A DNA stretch of 38,215 bases from Pigoraptor vietnamica (Eukaryota; Opisthokonta; Filasterea). The notes under the pieces were generated by a model. That model was not told where the DNA came from. It saw nothing but the letters and a program-made list of their open reading frames with translations, and did no database searches. Positions 35,174 through 38,215 of this stretch are shown piece after piece. Position numbers and translations under genes: made by a program. Every line of letters starts with the position of its first letter. Position 1 is the first letter of the stretch. Where the stretch lies: NCBI GenBank assembly GCA_943704525.1, contig CALSCQ010003053.1, forward strand, positions 5,001-43,215, read 5' to 3'.

Positions 35174-38080
35174 GTGTGTGTGTGTGTGTGCGCGCGCATG
35201 TGTGCGTGTGTGTGGGTGGGTGGGTGTATGTGTATGTGTGTGTGTGTGTGTATTCATGCAGCACGTACATTATTTTCTCAGCCGTGAGTGAGCACAATGT
35301 CGTCTTCGGTGCGTCCCACTAAGTTATGTATTGGCACGCACGTGCACAGGGTACAGCTCGAGCGACAACACGTGGGAGCCCCCCTCAAACTTCAACCCCG
35401 AAGTCCTTCGCGAGTACAACGAGAGCAAGGCACGTAAGCGCGCTGCAGAGGAAGTGAGGGCCGGAGCGGCGAAGCGACAGCGCAAATCCTCCGAGGGTTC
35501 AGAGTCAAACGCCGGGCAGCGCGACGGCGGTCCCGCAACGCCGAAGAAAGCGAGCTCAAAGCGCCCGCGTTCGGACGCTGAGGAGAGCGAGGGCGAGGAA
35601 GGCGGCGCACCCAGCGAGTCCGCGGATTCGGACCGGAACGACAACATCTGCTTTGTGTGTCGCAAGGGCGGAGACCTTGTGTGCTGCGAGGGATGTCCGC
35701 GCGCGTGCCACGTGGAGTGCGTGCGTCTCGACGGAGTGCCGGAGGGCGACTGGTTCTGCAACTTCTGCCTCCGCATTCGCGAGGAGCACGAAAAGCGGCG
35801 CAAGAAGGAGGAGGACGGCAAGAAGCAGGTCGCGTACATGGTCCAGCGCAGCCCACTCAAGAGCGTGAAGGAGGGGCGCGCGCTGGCTGCGGCGGAGGCG
35901 GCTAGGCGTGCGCTGGCGACGGAGTCGGCGGATGATGTCAAGCGCCCGTCTGAGAAGCGTCCCCCTGCGAGTCCGGCCAAACACCCAGCGAGTCCCGGGA
36001 AAAACGACGACAAGAGACGAGCGGACGCGGGGGCCGGCGGGGAGCGCGCCATTTCGCGGGATGGTCGCGACGATAAGGGCAAAGCTCCGGTGCGGATTAA
36101 GAGCGAGCCGTTGGACGACGAGCGTGCAGACGATGCTTTGCCAAAGGGCGGTCGTGCGGACGACGCCGTGACGAAGGTTGCGAAGGGTCCGACGGAGGCG
36201 AAGGCGGAGCACGTGAAGGGCGATAAGCTGAAGAGTGACGAGCCTGCGGCGAAGGCAAAGAGCGATGCGCCAAAAAGTGTCGAGGGGGCCGTGGTGATGT
36301 CGTCGACGGTTGCGGCCACCGATGCAGCGAAGGGCGGGGTCGCTGAGCGTCTGCGAGAAGCGTTCGTCAAGGCGTGGACTGTCGTGAACGCGCCGAGCAG
36401 AGCAGAGCAGGCGAAAAAGGCGAGCGGTGATGGCGCCTCTGCAAAGACGGCAACAACGGCAACAACGGCCGCCCCAAAGACGACAACGGTGCGCGGGGAC
36501 GACGTCGCGGCGTCTGCGAAAGGCGCGTCCGTTGAGCCCATGGGCACGGCGGAAGCGGCGCGTGGGGATGGTGGCGCAGCGAAGGCGAAGGTCGCGACCG
36601 TCAAATTGGAGGCCGTCGTCGAACCGCCGATGGGAGTGCGTGGGGACGACGTCGCCAAATCGAAGAGCGCCGTCGTTGACCTGACGTCGTCTGACACCGC
36701 AGGGCCGAAAACTGCAACGGGTGGTGCTCCGAAGCTTTTGCCGGGCGATGTGGTGGACTCCGCGAAATCTGCGGCAGGCGAGTCCCAGCCAGCACGTGGC
36801 GTTGCCGCGCCCTCTACCATTGCCGCGCCTGCTGTGGCTGTGGAGCAAGGGGCTCGCGCGGTCGTTGGGACTGGCAACGTTGTGACATTGCTGGCCACAA
36901 CCCTCTCTGGCGCACGCGCAGACGACGGGAAGAAGAGTGGCGTCGAGGGCGCGTCCGAAGGCCGCACAACTGATTCGGAGGCGCATGGCGCACCGCCAGT
37001 CGACACGGCACGCGCGACAGCGACTCCTGAACTTCAGCGCAGCGTCAACGCGACGGCGGGGGGTGTGCGTCCCAGTCCTCTTGTTCTTCAAGCCACTCCC
37101 GTGGCACCTGCGAGACCGGTCCTCGCAGAAGTGGGCACCCCGCTGACGCCGGTCCCAGTTGCCGACAATGCTTTTGAGGTGGCGGCGAAGGGCGCGGCGC
37201 AAAAGGCGTCGAAGGCCAAGCGCCCACGGAGAGCGAGTGCAGCCGACGAAAGCGCGAGCGAGGTCGATGCGGCCAGCGCCGGCGCACGCGGGAAGAAGAA
37301 GAAGGCGCTGTCCTCGAGTGACAGCGATTCGGAGCGCGGCAAGCCAGCCCGAAAGGTGCGAAAGGCCGTGCTGAGCAACAGTGACGAGGACGACGTTCCT
37401 CTCGCGATGCGACCAAAGAAAGGGAAGAAGGCCAAACGCGCCGTCTCGCCGGACGACGATGGCGCCGCTTCTGCCGCCGAGTCGATTGCGCCCGCGCGGC
37501 AGGCCCCTGCGGCTCCGTTGGATGCGCTGCCCGACGGAGACGAGAAGGACGAGTGCGTGGCGTGCGGCGACGTCGGCCATCTCCTTGTCTGCGACTTTTG
37601 CGCGGACCCCTATCACCTCGCGTGCGTGCAACTGGACGACGTGCCCGAGGGCGACTGGTACTGCCCGAAGTGCCTGAGCGACGGCCGTGACCACGAGGAC
37701 TTCTGCTTCGAGTGCCACGGAGATGGGTCCTTCCTGATGTGCGACACGTGCCCGCGCTCGTTCCACATCACGTGCCTCAGGCCCCCACTCGCGGCGATGC
37801 CCGGACCGGCGGATGAGTGGATCTGCGCGCACTGCAAGGCGGGCGAGCCCAAGGGACAGCTGCGGCGCGTGCAGCCCCACCGGACGGAGCACATAAAGGA
37901 GTGCGTTGTGTGTCACGGCGGTGCGGATGCGGGCGAGCTGCTTCTGTGCGGCGACTGCCCCACGGTGGTGCATGCCAAGTGCTGCGCGAGTGATCCGGCG
38001 AGCAGCATGTTTGGCGGACGGTGGTCGTGCGATCCCTGCAAGCAAGTGACTGTTGTCGCGCGGGCGCCGGAGAGCGGAAG
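34904..38080 (+). CDS. Chromodomain protein with four PHD fingers, partial at 3' end
   Basis: Exon 1 (34904-35018) and exon 2 (35350-38080) join at G/GG, completing WLGYSSSDNTWEP; at least 949 aa. A chromodomain spans about residues 15-65. The cage aromatics (Tyr in YQIERI, Trp in VKWLG, Tyr in GYSS) and DNTWEP are present, so it should bind a methylated histone lysine. PHD1 is at about 135-175 (CFVC, CCEGC, HVEC, FCNFC). A 590-residue Lys/Ala/Asp-rich linker follows. Then come PHD2 at about 770-812 (CVAC, CDFC, HLAC, YCPKC), PHD3 at 818-868 (CFEC, CDTC, HITC, ICAHC) and PHD4 at 888-936 (CVVC, CGDC, HAKC, CDPC). A donor GTGTGT follows 38080 in phase 2, so more exons lie outside. CHD/Mi-2 proteins also combine PHD and chromo modules but in the other order; whether an ATPase follows cannot be seen. 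Confidence 0.9.
35124..35256. repeat. (TG)n-rich tract in chromo-PHD intron 1
   Basis: A pure TG run (about 35126-35168) followed by TG with GC, TA and GG interruptions fills the middle of the intron 35019-35349. Confidence 0.9.
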
Positions 38081-38101
38081 GTGTGTGTCGGCGCTGCGGG
38101 C

Positions 38102-38215
<114 letters not shown>

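Noticed and set aside
35324-38045. Long minus-strand open frames (560 and 829 codons) opposite the chromo-PHD gene
   Set aside because: The plus strand encodes a clear chromodomain and four PHD fingers. The antisense frames are Arg/Ala/Ser-rich with no domain, as expected from GC-rich antisense DNA.

Overview
This is a GC-rich, intron-dense stretch of nuclear DNA from a eukaryotic microbe. Evidence: seven protein genes give consistent spliced models (about 40 resolved introns, 28 of them with donors starting GTG), there is no operon structure, TTAGGG repeats occur, and the gene content is eukaryotic (ALG10, RhoGAP-FAM13, PHD-SET, chromodomain-PHD, FLVCR-type transporter, TmcB/TmcC-type membrane protein). 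The Tmc-type gene and general style suggest a free-living protist, perhaps an amoebozoan or an apusomonad/opisthokont relative; the sequence alone does not settle this.

Layout. 1-3097 (-): the 5' 1032 codons of an uninterrupted ARM/HEAT-like protein that runs off the left edge. 3419-5701 (+): a broken F-box/leucine-rich-repeat gene, interrupted by a 496-bp MITE-like element (3545-4040) with perfect 84-bp terminal inverted repeats. 6001-12196 (-): an eight-exon TmcB/TmcC-like multi-pass membrane protein with a PAS domain (1727 aa). 13087-16444 (-): ALG10, about 11 exons, the last glucosyltransferase of the dolichol-linked oligosaccharide pathway. 18065-23685 (+): an 11-exon RhoGAP protein with a FAM13-type C terminus (1184 aa). 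24160-24681 (-): a two-exon FlK-like hot-dog thioesterase, divergent from 24931-25749 (+), an unfamiliar membrane protein. 25852-29896 (-): a three-exon PHD-SET protein of the KMT2E/SETD5/Set3 type. 30829-34235 (+): a ten-exon FLVCR-family transporter. 34904 to the right edge (+): a chromodomain protein with four PHD fingers, cut off by the window. The last 112 bases are an unbroken T run, probably a contig-end artefact.

The genes do not form one pathway; they are housekeeping, signalling and chromatin genes packed closely. Themes worth attention: simple repeats sit almost only in introns; ALG10 exon 1's splice-donor region is triplicated inside its own intron; FAM13-type helical units share an identical intron position; an FlK-like thioesterase carries a spliceosomal intron; and a young-looking MITE lies in a decaying F-box gene. 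I found no CRISPR array, no rRNA or convincing tRNA gene, and no autonomous transposon.
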